64,000 nt of DNA from Rhizobium sp. BK196 (GCF_014193255.1 NZ_JACHZB010000001.1:466018-530017); one strand, 5' to 3'. Positions 40,087 through 49,659 are shown, counted from the first letter of the stretch. Numbers and translations: made by a program. The notes: a model not told the origin generated them from the letters alone.

Positions 40087-41571
40087 ATGACCAGTGAACC
40101 CTTGCTTTCAGAGATCGAAGAACAGGCCGAACTGCCGGTCGAAGACCATAGCGCCCGCAACAGGCTGGTGATAGGCCTGCTGCTCGTCTCCGCCTTCGTG
40201 GTGATCCTCAACGAAACCATCATGGGTGTGGCGATCCCGCACCTGATGGCCGATCTCAAGATCCCCGCGAGTTCCGCCCAATGGCTGACCTCGGCTTTCA
40301 TGCTGACCATGGCCACCGTCATCCCCGTGACAGGCTTTCTCCTGCAGCGGCTGAACACGCGTCCGGTCTTCATCCTCGCCATGTCGCTCTTTTCCGCCGG
40401 CACGCTGGTCTCCGCGCTTGCCCCCGGCTTCCCCATGCTGGTCGTCGGCCGCATCGTCCAGGCCTCAGGCACGGCCATCATGATGCCGCTCCTGATGACC
40501 ACGATCATGAACCTCGTGCCGCCGCATTCGCGCGGCAAGACGATGGGCAATATCTCGATCGTCATCTCGGTCGCGCCGGCGATCGGCCCGACGATTTCGG
40601 GCCTCATCCTCTCCTCGCTCGACTGGCGCTGGCTCTTCCTGCTGGTGCTGCCCATCGCGCTTGCGGCTCTCGCGCTGGGTGCTGCGAAAATCGAGAACGT
40701 CACCGTGCCGTCGAAGGCGCCGCTCGATGTTGTCTCGGTCATACTCTCGGCCATCGGCTTCGGCAGTTTCGTCTTCGGCATCAGCGAGCTCGGTGCGCCC
40801 GAGACAGGCGCGACGCCGCTCGATCCCCGCGTCATGCTCGTCGCCGGCGCCGCCGTCATCGCCATCTTCGTCTGGCGGCAGATCCATCTTCAGAAGCACG
40901 AGAGGGCGCTGCTCGACCTGCGCACTCTGCAGACGAAGACCTTCACGATCGCCGCCGGCATGATGGCGATCCTGATGATGTCGATGTTCGGCGTCTTCAT
41001 CCTCATACCGATCTACCTTCTGTCCGTGCTTGGCCAAACGACCCTGACGGCCGGCCTGCTGCTTCTGCCTGGCGGCCTAATCATGGGCCTCTGCGCTCCC
41101 TTCGTCGGCAGGCTGTTTGACCGCTACGGCCCTGCCCGGCTGGTCATTCCCGGCGCGCTCCTGTTCAGCTCCGTCATGTGGGGTCTGACCTTCCTCACCG
41201 TCATGACTCCGATCTGGGTCGTGCTCGGCTTGCACATCGTGATGAGCATCGGCCTTGCCCTGATGTTCACGCCGCTCTTTACCGTCAGCCTCGGCTCCCT
41301 GCCGCCGAACCTCTATTCCCACGGCAGCGCCATCATCGGCACCACCCAGCAGGTCGCCGGTGCCGCCGGCACCACGCTCTATGTCGCCATCATGACCTGG
41401 CGCGCCGGCATCCTGACTCAAGGGGAAGCAGACGCCGCTACGGCAACCGTCGGCGGCATGCAGTCGGCTTTCCTCGTCGGCGCGATGATTTCGCTGGCGG
41501 CCGTGCTGGCATCCTTCTATGTCCGCCGCCCGCCCGGCCAGCCCGAGGGGCAGCCGATGGGCGGGCATTGA
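40087..41571 (+). CDS. MFS multidrug exporter (DHA2/EmrB type)
   Basis: The 494-residue protein has about 14 transmembrane helices. It shows the DHA2 pattern LNETIMGVAIPHLMADLKI, SAQWLTSAFMLTMATVIPVTGFLLQR, and the antiporter motif C-like APAIGPTISGLILSSLDWRW. Such proteins export drugs or small amphiphiles against a proton gradient; no membrane-fusion partner is nearby. The ATG has CAGGAACACC upstream. It is convergent with the SDR gene, stop codons 10 bases apart. Confidence 0.9.
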   Translation: MTSEPLLSEIEEQAELPVEDHSARNRLVIGLLLVSAFVVILNETIMGVAIPHLMADLKIPASSAQWLTSAFMLTMATVIPVTGFLLQRLNTRPVFILAMSLFSAGTLVSALAPGFPMLVVGRIVQASGTAIMMPLLMTTIMNLVPPHSRGKTMGNISIVISVAPAIGPTISGLILSSLDWRWLFLLVLPIALAALALGAAKIENVTVPSKAPLDVVSVILSAIGFGSFVFGISELGAPETGATPLDPRVMLVAGAAVIAIFVWRQIHLQKHERALLDLRTLQTKTFTIAAGMMAILMMSMFGVFILIPIYLLSVLGQTTLTAGLLLLPGGLIMGLCAPFVGRLFDRYGPARLVIPGALLFSSVMWGLTFLTVMTPIWVVLGLHIVMSIGLALMFTPLFTVSLGSLPPNLYSHGSAIIGTTQQVAGAAGTTLYVAIMTWRAGILTQGEADAATATVGGMQSAFLVGAMISLAAVLASFYVRRPPGQPEGQPMGGH

Positions 41572-41581
41572 ACGCAAGGAG

Positions 41582-42448
41582 CTATTGCGCGTAATAGCCA
41601 GGCTGGTCGAGATCGTCGAGCAGGCCCCGGCAGGTCGGCTGCCAGCCGAGCAGCCAGCGCGTATGGGCGCTGGACGCCGCCATGTTCGTTGCCGCCATGG
41701 TGGCAAACCAGCCGAAATGTTCGCGGGGGCGAGACTCCACCGGCAGGCCGAGCTGGCGCCCGATCACTTCGGCGATCTCCCGGAACGGCACCGCCTCGTC
41801 GGCGACAGCATGATAGGCGGCTTCGGTCACGCCGCTTTCGAGCGCCAGGCGATAGAGGCGGGCCGCATCCAGCCGGTGCACGCCCGACCAGCAATTCCTT
41901 CCATCGTCAGGATAGGCGGATACGCCGGTTTCCCGGGCAATGCGCACGAGGATCGGGATGAAGCCGTAATCGCCGATGCCGTGCACGCTCGGAGCAAGCC
42001 GCATCGTCGCCGCACGGATCCCCTGCCCGGCAAGCGCACGGGCAGCGGCTTCCGACTTGCGTGGCGACGCCGGGTTCGGCAGGTCCGCTTCCGTGGAACC
42101 CCGCGGAAAGCCCAGCAGGCCCGATGTGACGATGAGCGGGCAATCCGACCCGGCCAGCGCATTCCCGAGCGCATGGATCGCGCGCTCGTCCTGCGCCGCA
42201 TTGTCGAGAAATTTCGAGAAGTCGTGGTTGAAGGCAGTATGGATCACCGCATCAGCCTTGGACGCGGCCTCGGCGAGAAGGTCGAGATCGTTGAGCGATC
42301 CCGGAACGACCTTTGCGCCGATGATCGCGATGGCCTTTGCTTTTTCAATCGAGCGGACAAGCCCGCTGACCTTGTGACCCGCGCGGATCAGTTCCTCGAC
42401 GATAGCGGTGCCGACCCAGCCGGTCGCACCCGTTACGAATATGTGCAT
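41582..42448 (-). CDS. NAD(P)-binding SDR (NmrA/epimerase-like)
   Basis: The start at 42448 uses GGAG nine bases upstream; the first in-frame ATG at 42463 overlaps that site. The 288-residue protein begins MHIFVTGATGWVGTAIVEEL and has the extended SDR features SGLVRSIEKAKA, DAVIHTAFNHD and MRLAPSVHGIGDYGF. It likely acts on a small carbonyl or sugar-like substrate. The C-terminal half (AVPFREIAEVIGRQLGLPVES) is the substrate-binding part. Confidence 0.85.
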   Translation of the reverse strand: MHIFVTGATGWVGTAIVEELIRAGHKVSGLVRSIEKAKAIAIIGAKVVPGSLNDLDLLAEAASKADAVIHTAFNHDFSKFLDNAAQDERAIHALGNALAGSDCPLIVTSGLLGFPRGSTEADLPNPASPRKSEAAARALAGQGIRAATMRLAPSVHGIGDYGFIPILVRIARETGVSAYPDDGRNCWSGVHRLDAARLYRLALESGVTEAAYHAVADEAVPFREIAEVIGRQLGLPVESRPREHFGWFATMAATNMAASSAHTRWLLGWQPTCRGLLDDLDQPGYYAQ

Positions 42449-42525
42449 TGCTGCGATCTCCATCGCCGGGCTGCCGTCAGGCAGCTGGTGTTGAGGTTAT
42501 TGCGTTGTGCGGGAACTAGTCGAAG

Positions 42526-43182
42526 TCAGGCCACGCGCATCGACAGCTCGATGTCATCGGCGAAGGGCGTGGACATGTATCCGCTCGTGGGCGAACGGAC
42601 ATGGTCGAGATATTGGGGGGAGTCATCGGCATCGTCGGCAATGACGAGCGCACCGGGCCGCAGCCGGCTTTCGACCAATGCCAGCACCTCTGGATAGAGC
42701 GACTTCGCCCCGTCAAGCAGAAGCAGGTCGATACTGTCAGGAAGATCGCTACTCAATGTCTGGAGCGCATCGCCTTCTCGGATCTCGACGAGATCGGCAA
42801 GGCCGGCATCGACGAGGTTCTGGCGAGCCCGCGCAACCTTCGAAACCTCGAACTCGCTGCTGATCAGCCGCCCGCCGCCATTGTTGCGAAGGGCCGCGGC
42901 AAGATAGAGCGTCGAAATGCCGAAGGATGTGCCGAACTCGATGATAGTCCTGGCATTGGTGCTGCGCGCTAGCATGTAGAGCAATTCCCCTGTCTGGCGC
43001 GAAACGGGCAGCCACAGATCCTTCAGGCGTCCGTAGAAATCGAGATATTCGGTCTTGCTGTACAGAAGCCGTTCCCGCTCGTCGCGAGAGAGTGCGGCCA
43101 TGACCGGGCTGGTGGCTCTGTCTGCCTCGGCAAAGAGCTGATCGAGAAGCGGCGCGAGCGGTGCGCTTGTGAGGGTGTTCAT
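42526..43182 (-). CDS. Class I O-methyltransferase
   Basis: The 218-residue protein has motif I ARTIIEFGTSFGISTLYLA and motif II GRLISSEFEVSKVARA. It then has IREGDALQTL and the acidic IDLLLLDGAKSLYPEVL that in catechol O-methyltransferase-like enzymes binds a divalent metal. AAGGA seven bases before the ATG supports the start. It is divergent from a TetR-family gene with a small palindrome between them and is the likely target of that regulator. Confidence 0.85.
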   Translation of the reverse strand: MNTLTSAPLAPLLDQLFAEADRATSPVMAALSRDERERLLYSKTEYLDFYGRLKDLWLPVSRQTGELLYMLARSTNARTIIEFGTSFGISTLYLAAALRNNGGGRLISSEFEVSKVARARQNLVDAGLADLVEIREGDALQTLSSDLPDSIDLLLLDGAKSLYPEVLALVESRLRPGALVIADDADDSPQYLDHVRSPTSGYMSTPFADDIELSMRVA

Positions 43183-43228
43183 CGGAGAGATCCTTCATTT
43201 CAGATGGCTTGCCTTCGAAATGAAAATA

Positions 43229-43248
43229 CGAATAATCCGTCGCATTCG
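43229..43248. promoter_or_regulatory. Possible TetR operator
   Basis: CGAAT and ATTCG form a perfect 5-base inverted repeat with a 10-base spacer in the gap between the divergent O-methyltransferase and TetR genes. Short arms make it weak, but the position is that expected of a shared operator. Confidence 0.35.
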
Positions 43249-43273
43249 CTAATCGCATTTGCGGAACGCCAAT

Positions 43274-43900
43274 ATGGCCCATCGTCCAAACCATGGAATT
43301 TCCTCAAGAAAATTGCCGAGACAGGCGCGCTCGAACGAGCTCGTAAACGCCATTCTGCAGGCCGCTGTTCAGGTTTTGGCGCAGGAAGGCGCGCAGCGTT
43401 TTACGACCGCTCGCGTAGCCGAAAGAGCCGGCGTCAGCGTTGGCTCGCTCTACCAATATTTCCCCAACAAGGCGGCCATCCTGTTCCGGCTGCAGAGCGA
43501 CGAATGGCGGCAAACTTCGAATTTGCTGGGCGAAGTTCTGGGCGACGAGACCCGCCCGCCGCTCGACCGGCTGCGCTCCCTGGTCCACGCCTTCATCCGC
43601 TCCGAATGCGAGGAAGCCGCCGTCCGCGTCGCGCTGAACGATGCCGCCCCCCTCTATCGCGACGCCCCCGAAGCGCAGGAGGCTCGGGGCGCCGCCGATG
43701 CCATTATCGACCAGTTCATGCGGGAAGCGCTGCCCGATGCCTCGGACGCAATCCGGACCATGGCCGCAGACCTGATCATGACGACGATGAGCACGGCCGG
43801 AAAGGAGTTTTCCGAGGCAGCGCACGACGAGAACGAGATCTCAGCCTTCGCGGACGCGATGGCGGACATGTTCTGCGCTTATCTCCGCAGCCTGAAGTAG
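43274..43900 (+). CDS. TetR-family transcriptional regulator
   Basis: The 208-residue protein has the N-terminal helix-turn-helix VLAQEGAQRFTTARVAERA followed by GVSVGSLYQYFPNK, the TetR signature. A mainly helical ligand-binding domain follows (LRSLVHAFIRSECEEAAVRVAL, then IDQFMREALPDASDAIRTMA). The ATG at 43274 is chosen over an upstream TTG at 43259. It is divergent from the O-methyltransferase and probably represses it until an unknown ligand binds. Confidence 0.88.
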   Translation: MAHRPNHGISSRKLPRQARSNELVNAILQAAVQVLAQEGAQRFTTARVAERAGVSVGSLYQYFPNKAAILFRLQSDEWRQTSNLLGEVLGDETRPPLDRLRSLVHAFIRSECEEAAVRVALNDAAPLYRDAPEAQEARGAADAIIDQFMREALPDASDAIRTMAADLIMTTMSTAGKEFSEAAHDENEISAFADAMADMFCAYLRSLK

Positions 43901-43994
43901 GCAATTAGGTGATATCACGAGCGGCGGCTATCTTCAGCGCCTTGGGAACCCTTCGCATCTGATCCGACGTCCAGCGGCGTTTTCGCGCTATGGC

Positions 43995-44444
43995 TCACGG
44001 CTCAAGCTCAGCATCGTGCGCCTTCTTGAGCGCGTCGCATCCGCCGAGTTCTTTAGCGGCTGTCGATGCCCATTCCCGCACCTGTTTATCGGACAGCTTC
44101 AACTTCGAATTTCCATCCTGCGCGAGAAGCTTCAGGCTAGCGCTTTCTATGTAACCGATGCCCTTCTGTATCTCGATGTAGATCTCGGTTCCCGGACCAC
44201 AGCCTTGCTTCTCGACAGATCCAAGGAACCGCGGCCCCATCGGCATCGGCTTTGCCCCACAATACTTCTCTGCCAGAGCATGCATCATCAGCGCATACTG
44301 AAGTCCCATGAAACGCGACTCAATCGGTTCATTGGGCTTGAAGCTAGTTCTGCAATAGTTGGGCGATTGAGCACGCGCGGATACGATCGGCAGCGACACC
44401 AATATCGCTATACAGAAATAACGAAACAAACCGCTTCCTTTCAT
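43995..44444 (-). CDS. Secreted hypothetical protein
   Basis: The 149-residue protein has a signal peptide (MKGSGLFRYFCIAILVSLPIV, cleaved near ARA-QS). Four cysteines follow (PNYCRTS, EKYCGAK, KQGCGPG and GGCDAL) that could form two disulfides. The C-terminal part is helical (SDKQVREWASTAAKELGG). It has a slightly lower GC content than its neighbours. No family is recognised; probable location is the periplasm. Confidence 0.65.
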   Translation of the reverse strand: MKGSGLFRYFCIAILVSLPIVSARAQSPNYCRTSFKPNEPIESRFMGLQYALMMHALAEKYCGAKPMPMGPRFLGSVEKQGCGPGTEIYIEIQKGIGYIESASLKLLAQDGNSKLKLSDKQVREWASTAAKELGGCDALKKAHDAELEP

Positions 44445-44488
44445 TGCTCGAACCGTTGCGAGCCCAGCCGACCGGCAACCACGCCGGC

Positions 44489-45247
44489 CTAATGATATGT
44501 CACAACCGGATTGAATACCCTCTGCAGAAAGGAGCGCTGCGCCGTCTGCGCATATTCCCGTGGAATGTCATGCCCGCATTCGAACACGTGGAGCGTCACC
44601 GGCACGCCGGTTTCGGACAACACATCCGAGAACCGTTCGGCCTGGGCAACGGGAGCACGCTCATCGAGCCTCCCGTGGAGCAACAGGGTCTCCGCCCGGA
44701 TTTTCCGCGCGTGATGCAGGGCAGAGCGAGCCAGGAAGGCTTCGCTCGACAGGCCGGCTTCCTGCTCGATCGTCCACCGCAAGCCTTTCGAACTCGCCTC
44801 ATAGGCAGCCTTGAGATCGTAAACCCCGCTGCGCAGAATGACAGCCCTGAGATCGGGAACCTGGGCTGCGACCATAGCCGAAGCAATCGCTCCCCGGCTG
44901 TTGCCGTAGAGAACAACGCGATCAGGATCGACGCAAGGCTGCTCCAGCAGGAAGGAGAGTGCGGCCATGATCGCCCGCTGGGTATTCTGACCACAGAAAT
45001 CCGCCGGTCCATCGGAAGCACCGAAGCCCGGCTGCGAGACCGCCGCCGCGGTTATATTCAAACGGGAACAGAACCGAAGCAGCGTACCCGTATCGACGGC
45101 CTCTTTCGCGCCGATGAGGCGGCCGCCCTGATTGCCGTGGACGAACAGAATTGCGCCCGCAGGCGTTTCGCTCTCGGGCTGAACCTGAAAAAGCTCCACA
45201 CTTGCCCCGCCACCCCTGTCGATGAGATGTCGTGTCACATCAGGCAT
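44489..45247 (-). CDS. Alpha/beta hydrolase
   Basis: The ~252-residue protein shows the oxyanion-hole region ILFVHGNQGGRLIG, the nucleophile elbow VVLYGNSRGAIA (serine), the late LLLHGRLDERAP (aspartate) and CGHDIPR (histidine), a complete catalytic triad. It is of the dienelactone hydrolase/esterase-like type and cytoplasmic. The start at 45247 has GAGGG upstream; the first ATG at 45274 lacks support. The substrate is unknown. Confidence 0.85.
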   Translation of the reverse strand: MPDVTRHLIDRGGGASVELFQVQPESETPAGAILFVHGNQGGRLIGAKEAVDTGTLLRFCSRLNITAAAVSQPGFGASDGPADFCGQNTQRAIMAALSFLLEQPCVDPDRVVLYGNSRGAIASAMVAAQVPDLRAVILRSGVYDLKAAYEASSKGLRWTIEQEAGLSSEAFLARSALHHARKIRAETLLLHGRLDERAPVAQAERFSDVLSETGVPVTLHVFECGHDIPREYAQTAQRSFLQRVFNPVVTYH

Positions 45248-45455
45248 GTTCACCCTCACCTTCGCATCCTGCATGAGAGGCAGGCCTCACCATCGAAGCC
45301 GCGGCCCCCTGCTCCTCAGCTTGGCGAAATTCGCACGTGCAGGCCGGCAAGTCTCCCATAAATTTCTGCGGGATTTGTCGGCATGCCGGCGCATGGTTCG
45401 TCCTCAGGCCGAGATCCGGCCCTGATGGCGCGGATCACCAAAAGGAGAGACACCC

Positions 45456-46106
45456 ATGAGAAAGATCATCGCCTCCACATTCGTCAGCCTCGACGGCGTT
45501 ATGCAGGCACCCGGCGGCCCTGACGAAGACCCCGTCAACGGTTTCAAATTCGGTGGCTGGGTCTCCCCCTATGCGGACGAGACGATGGGATCAGTGATCG
45601 GCGAGCTCTTCGCAAAGCCGTTTGCGCTGCTGCTCGGGCGCAAGACCTACGACATCTTCGCCGCCCATTGGCCCTATCAGGACGATGATATCGCCAGGGC
45701 CTTCAATCCCGCCACGAAATATGTCGCGACGCACCGCCCTGAAAGCCTTGCCTGGCAGAATTCACAATCGCTGGGATCCGACATCGTCGCGTCACTCCGC
45801 AAGATCAAACAGGAGAACGGGCCTGACCTGCTCATCCAGGGATCGGGCAATCTCATCCAGACCCTGCTTGCCAACGACCTGATCGATGAAATGACCGTGC
45901 TGACTTTCCCGCTGATCCTCGGCAAGGGCAAACGGCTGTTCGAGGGGGGCGCGACACCTTGCGCCCTCACGCTCACGAGATCGGTGGTATCGAGCACCGG
46001 CATCATCATCGCGACCTATGAGCGCAACGGCGCAGTCCGGACGGGCTCGTTCGCGTCCGATCAACCTTCCGAAGCAGAACTCGAACGCCGCCGGAACTGG
46101 AAGTAG
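45456..46106 (+). CDS. Dihydrofolate reductase-like (RibD C-terminal) protein
   Basis: The 216-residue protein begins MRKIIASTFVSLDGVMQAPGG, the opening of the YwjB/RibD C-terminal family. It has LLLGRKTYDIFAAHWP, the NADPH-binding LLIQGSGNLIQTLLANDL and a late FEGGATPCALTLTRS. These enzymes are NADPH-dependent reductases of unknown physiological substrate. AAGGAGAG lies seven bases before the ATG. It is a single-gene unit. Confidence 0.88.
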   Translation: MRKIIASTFVSLDGVMQAPGGPDEDPVNGFKFGGWVSPYADETMGSVIGELFAKPFALLLGRKTYDIFAAHWPYQDDDIARAFNPATKYVATHRPESLAWQNSQSLGSDIVASLRKIKQENGPDLLIQGSGNLIQTLLANDLIDEMTVLTFPLILGKGKRLFEGGATPCALTLTRSVVSSTGIIIATYERNGAVRTGSFASDQPSEAELERRRNWK

Positions 46107-46355
46107 CGGTCTCTCACGGTCGCTGCGGCGGGATCGGATCTGCTCCGATCCCGCCGTCGTCACAATGATGTGCTGCAAATATGGATGCTGTCGGAAAAGT
46201 GATTTCCTTCCAACGGCTTCTGTCCTCTATGGGCTAGCCAGAATACGCGATGCCCATCTTCTGCCCGAATGTTGGGGTTCTACTCGGACTTCACCCATAC
46301 GGACTATTGCGGCGTGCCGCGACAGCATATTTTGCCAGGTTTCGAGGACATCAGA

Positions 46356-47840
46356 ATGCCGCTGAAAACATCTTCCCGCTGGATTGTACCGCTCGCCGGT
46401 CTGCTGGCGCTCTCGGGAAGTGCAATTGCCGTGCGCGCCGAGCCGCTGCCGGCGCCACCCGTCACGCAGGCAAGCCCGAAGCCCGGCTATACGGTTCCGC
46501 CCCGCCGGCCCGCCCATATCGTCCGGCAGGATACGGGCGCGTCGCTGTCGGCGCTCTTTGATTCAGCCAGCGGCAATCAGGCCAAGGTGCTGAACGAAAT
46601 GGGCGGCCTGACGGTTTCGATGAACAACGACATCGCCGAGGCGGTCGAGGCCTATTACGCCCAGCCGAAGGCAAAGCTCATCTGGGTCGATGGCAAGGGG
46701 CCGACCCCCAAGGCCGCGCAGGCGCTCAGCCTCCTGAAACAGGCCGATGACTGGGGATTGAATGCCGGCGACTATGCCGTTGCCCCTCCTCAAAGATCGG
46801 ACGCGAAGGCGCTGGCCGAGTTCGAAGCCTCTCTCTCGGCCAAGATGCTGATGTTCCTGCAGGATAATTTCCGCGGCCGCATTGATCCCAACAAGCTGTC
46901 GAACTATTACGATTTCAAGCGCAAGCCGGTCGATCTGAAGGGCACGATCGCCCAGCTTTCGGCCACGCCGGATCTGATGGTGGTCTTCGACCGTCTCCTG
47001 CCGAGCAACCCGAAATTCGCCCAGCTCGCCGCCGAACTGCATTACCTGCGCACATCAGGCCAGGGCGGCGATACTGCCGCCAACATCAACAAGGTGATCG
47101 TGGCGATGGAGGAAATGCGCTGGCTGCCGCAGGAATTCCCGGAGCGCTACGTTTTCATCAACCAGCCGGCCTATATGGCTTACTATTATGAAAACAGCAC
47201 GCTGACGCTGTCGATGAAGGCTGTGATCGGCCAGCAGGATCACCAGACGAACTTCTTCGATGCCTCGATCAAGACGGTGGAATTCAACCCCGACTGGGGC
47301 GTGCCGCAATCGATCATCCGCAACGAAATGCTGCCGCACCTGAAGCGCGATCCCGCCTATCTGGACAAGGAAGGCTATGTCGTCTCGGTCAAGGGAAAGA
47401 CCATGCCTTCGGCCAAGGTCGACTGGTCGCAGCCGCTCGAAAATATCGGCGTCGTCCAGCCGCCGGGTGCTGACAATGCGCTCGGCCAGCTGAAGATACT
47501 CTTCCCGAATTCGCACGACATCTACATGCACGACACCCCGGCACGCGGAAAATTCGCCTCGCAGGACCGCATGTTCAGCCATGGCTGCGTGCGCCTGGAA
47601 AACCCGAAGGCGATGGCCGCCGCCGTCCTGAAGACCTCGGTCGAGTTCGTCGATCAGCAGATCTCAGCCGGCGGCAAGCAGGACATGCCGGTTCCGGAAG
47701 AGGTTCCCGTCTACGTTTCCTATTTCACCGCCTGGCCGACGGACGACGGCGTCATCCACTATTTCGACGATATCTATGGCCGCGACGCGCAGACCTTGTC
47801 GGCGATTTCGGCCACGACCGCGAGCCGCGCCCAATCGTAA
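46356..47840 (+). CDS. L,D-transpeptidase (YcbB type)
   Basis: The start at 46356 has GAGGA upstream. The 494-residue protein has a signal anchor (MPLKTSSRWIVPLAGLLALSG), a helical scaffold domain (YAQPKAKLIWVDGKGPTPKA, DNFRGRIDPNKLSNYYDF) and a C-terminal YkuD catalytic domain. The catalytic cysteine lies in SHGCVRLENP near residue 411, preceded by IYMHDTPARGKFA. Such enzymes make 3-3 peptidoglycan cross-links or attach proteins to the wall in the periplasm, which is prominent in Rhizobiales. Confidence 0.9.
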   Translation: MPLKTSSRWIVPLAGLLALSGSAIAVRAEPLPAPPVTQASPKPGYTVPPRRPAHIVRQDTGASLSALFDSASGNQAKVLNEMGGLTVSMNNDIAEAVEAYYAQPKAKLIWVDGKGPTPKAAQALSLLKQADDWGLNAGDYAVAPPQRSDAKALAEFEASLSAKMLMFLQDNFRGRIDPNKLSNYYDFKRKPVDLKGTIAQLSATPDLMVVFDRLLPSNPKFAQLAAELHYLRTSGQGGDTAANINKVIVAMEEMRWLPQEFPERYVFINQPAYMAYYYENSTLTLSMKAVIGQQDHQTNFFDASIKTVEFNPDWGVPQSIIRNEMLPHLKRDPAYLDKEGYVVSVKGKTMPSAKVDWSQPLENIGVVQPPGADNALGQLKILFPNSHDIYMHDTPARGKFASQDRMFSHGCVRLENPKAMAAAVLKTSVEFVDQQISAGGKQDMPVPEEVPVYVSYFTAWPTDDGVIHYFDDIYGRDAQTLSAISATTASRAQS

Positions 47841-47936
47841 CTCGGCCGGGGCTGTGCCAGCCCCGCCACTCCGTCGCTAGCTGCCCCTCTGCCAATCCTC
47901 TCCTCGTCACCACCGACAGCGTTCGGCGGGTGACGA

Positions 47937-48002
47937 TACGTGCATTTTACACATATTTATTGACGACATGTTCCGCCCCTGATATATGTGCGTTATACAC
48001 AC
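47937..48002. repeat. Two 18-base direct repeats, possible operators
   Basis: TACGTGCATTTTACACAT at 47937 and TATGTGCGTTATACACAC at 47985 match at 14 of 18 positions and start 48 bases apart. Each also has TGTG and CACA-like ends facing each other. They lie in the 276-base gap before the DUF4405 gene. Confidence 0.45.
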
Positions 48003-48014
48003 AATGGAGCGGAC

Positions 48015-48128
48015 ATGGCACATCAGATCTCAACCGGCGCACGGAAGTGCGGCGCCGGCGCGGCAGAACCGCGCACGGCAATCAGGCCGATCGACGCAAT
48101 CATTGGGAACAGCTCCGATGGCCGCTAG
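48015..48128 (+). CDS. Possible 37-residue leader peptide overlapping the next gene
   Basis: An ATG at 48015 with GGAG five bases upstream opens a 37-codon frame (MAHQISTGARKCGAG, then AEPRTAIRPIDAIIGNSS). It ends at a TAG 8 bases into the DUF4405 gene, in another frame. The arrangement could couple translation. There is no recognisable motif and the evidence is only the ribosome binding site and the overlap. Confidence 0.25.
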   Translation: MAHQISTGARKCGAGAAEPRTAIRPIDAIIGNSSDGR

Positions 48129-48618
48129 GATCACCACACGCAGTTGGGCGACACCCCTGACGATCGGCTCCTTCCTGCTGATGGCAGGCACAGGCGTCAT
48201 GATGTTCTTCGAATGGGAACGAGGCCTGATGACCGTCGTCCACCAGTGGTTCTCCTGGTTCTTCGTGACCGGCGCCATCGGCCACATCGTCGCCAACATC
48301 AAGCCATTCCAGTCGCATCTGAAGGCGCGCTGGGGCCGCTACAGCATTGCGGTTTTCGCGATCGTGCTTGCCGCATCCTTCTTCAGCTGGGGCCAGATCA
48401 CCGGACCGCAGCTGGAGCGCCCGATCGAACAGGCGCTTGTCTATGCACCCCTCTCGGCCCTTGCCGATGTCACCGGCCAGTCACAGGCCGATCTCCTGGC
48501 CAGGCTCAGGCAGCAGGGCATAGAGGCGGAGGCGCATCAATCCGTCGAAGACCTCGCCCGCCTGCACGGCGTCGATGAGAACCGCGCCCTCGCAATCATC
48601 TTCAGCGTGGAAGGATAG
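48118..48618 (+). CDS. DUF4405-like cytochrome-type membrane protein
   Basis: The 166-residue protein has three or four transmembrane helices: WATPLTIGSFLLMAGTGVMMFF, then VVHQWFSWFFVTGAIGHIVANI, then YSIAVFAIVLAASFFSW. Histidines in VHQW and GHIV are placed as in b-type heme membrane proteins of the DUF4405 type. A cytoplasmic or periplasmic tail follows with an EDLARLHGVDENRALAIIF helix. GGGA lies about nine bases before the ATG. A role in electron transfer is inference. Confidence 0.7.
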   Translation: MAARITTRSWATPLTIGSFLLMAGTGVMMFFEWERGLMTVVHQWFSWFFVTGAIGHIVANIKPFQSHLKARWGRYSIAVFAIVLAASFFSWGQITGPQLERPIEQALVYAPLSALADVTGQSQADLLARLRQQGIEAEAHQSVEDLARLHGVDENRALAIIFSVEG

Positions 48619-48693
48619 GGCCTGCCTCTTACCGCTTATTGCCGACAGTGCCTTCACCTGTGCGGCGCCCGGAAATTGTGGCATAACTGGGTG

Positions 48694-49659
48694 ATGGCAA
48701 TACATGTCTTGGCAGTCCATCGTGATACTGTCGGGACGGAACAGGCCGCAGGCGGCTCGCTTGCAGGGGCCTATTCCGTAGGCGTGCTCTGCTGGCTCCT
48801 GTCAGCCGGCGTCTATATCGCAGCCAAATGGGTCTCCACGGAAATGCCGCCCTGGGCGCTCTGCTTCTGGCGCGTGCTGATCGCCTTCGCGATCCTGCTG
48901 CCTATCGTGCGCCACCATTTCGGCGAGATGCTTGCGCTGGTGCGGGCGCGCGGCCTGGAATTGCTTTTCATCGGCGGCATGGGGCTGGCCATCTGTCAGG
49001 GCCTGATCTTCGTCGGCCTTCAACATGCCGATGCCACCACCGCCGGCATCATCATCGCGCTGATCCCGATCATCACCATGATCCTTGCTCGCCTGATGCT
49101 GTCAGAGCCGATGGGAAGCTGGCAGGTGGCCGGATCGATCCTCGCCTTCCTCGGCATCGTCGCCATCATCATCAAAGGCAGCCCGGCAGCACTTCTGCGC
49201 CTCGACTTCAACCCCGGCGAACTCTGGATCGTCGCCGGCGCCTTCTGTTTCAGCCTCTACACGGTGCTACTGCGCCGCGCGAAATTCGACCTGAACCGCC
49301 TTGCCCTGCTCGTCCTGCTGCTCGGTGCTGCGGCGCTGACAGCCCTACCCTTCTACCTCTACGAGCTCACCGCCGACGAACGCACGACGCTCAATACGAG
49401 CGGGCTCATCGCGCTCGCCTATGTCGCGATCCCTGGCGGCGCGCTCATGTATTATCTCTTCAATCGCAGCATCGAGGCGCTCGGGGCCGCCCGCGCCGGC
49501 GTGCTCCTCTACATCCAGACGATCTTCATCGCCGTGCTCGCCTATCTGATCCTCGGCGAAAAGCTGCAGACCTATCACCTCGAAGGTGCGGCCCTCATCA
49601 TCGCCGGGTTGCTGCTGATCATTCTGCTGAAACCGAAGGAAAAGGCAGCGGCAGCCTGA
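48694..49659 (+). CDS. EamA/DMT-family transporter
   Basis: The ~321-residue protein has ten transmembrane helices in two EamA halves: residues ~30-160 (AGVYIAAKWVSTEMPPWALC, ICQGLIFVGLQHADATTAGI) and ~175-310 (ELWIVAGAFCFSLYTVLLRR, LNTSGLIALAYVAIPGGALM). This is the drug/metabolite exporter layout of YdcZ/RhaT type. The start at 48694 is chosen over an upstream TTG at 48676; neither has a strong ribosome binding site. Substrate unknown. Confidence 0.85.
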   Translation: MAIHVLAVHRDTVGTEQAAGGSLAGAYSVGVLCWLLSAGVYIAAKWVSTEMPPWALCFWRVLIAFAILLPIVRHHFGEMLALVRARGLELLFIGGMGLAICQGLIFVGLQHADATTAGIIIALIPIITMILARLMLSEPMGSWQVAGSILAFLGIVAIIIKGSPAALLRLDFNPGELWIVAGAFCFSLYTVLLRRAKFDLNRLALLVLLLGAAALTALPFYLYELTADERTTLNTSGLIALAYVAIPGGALMYYLFNRSIEALGAARAGVLLYIQTIFIAVLAYLILGEKLQTYHLEGAALIIAGLLLIILLKPKEKAAAA

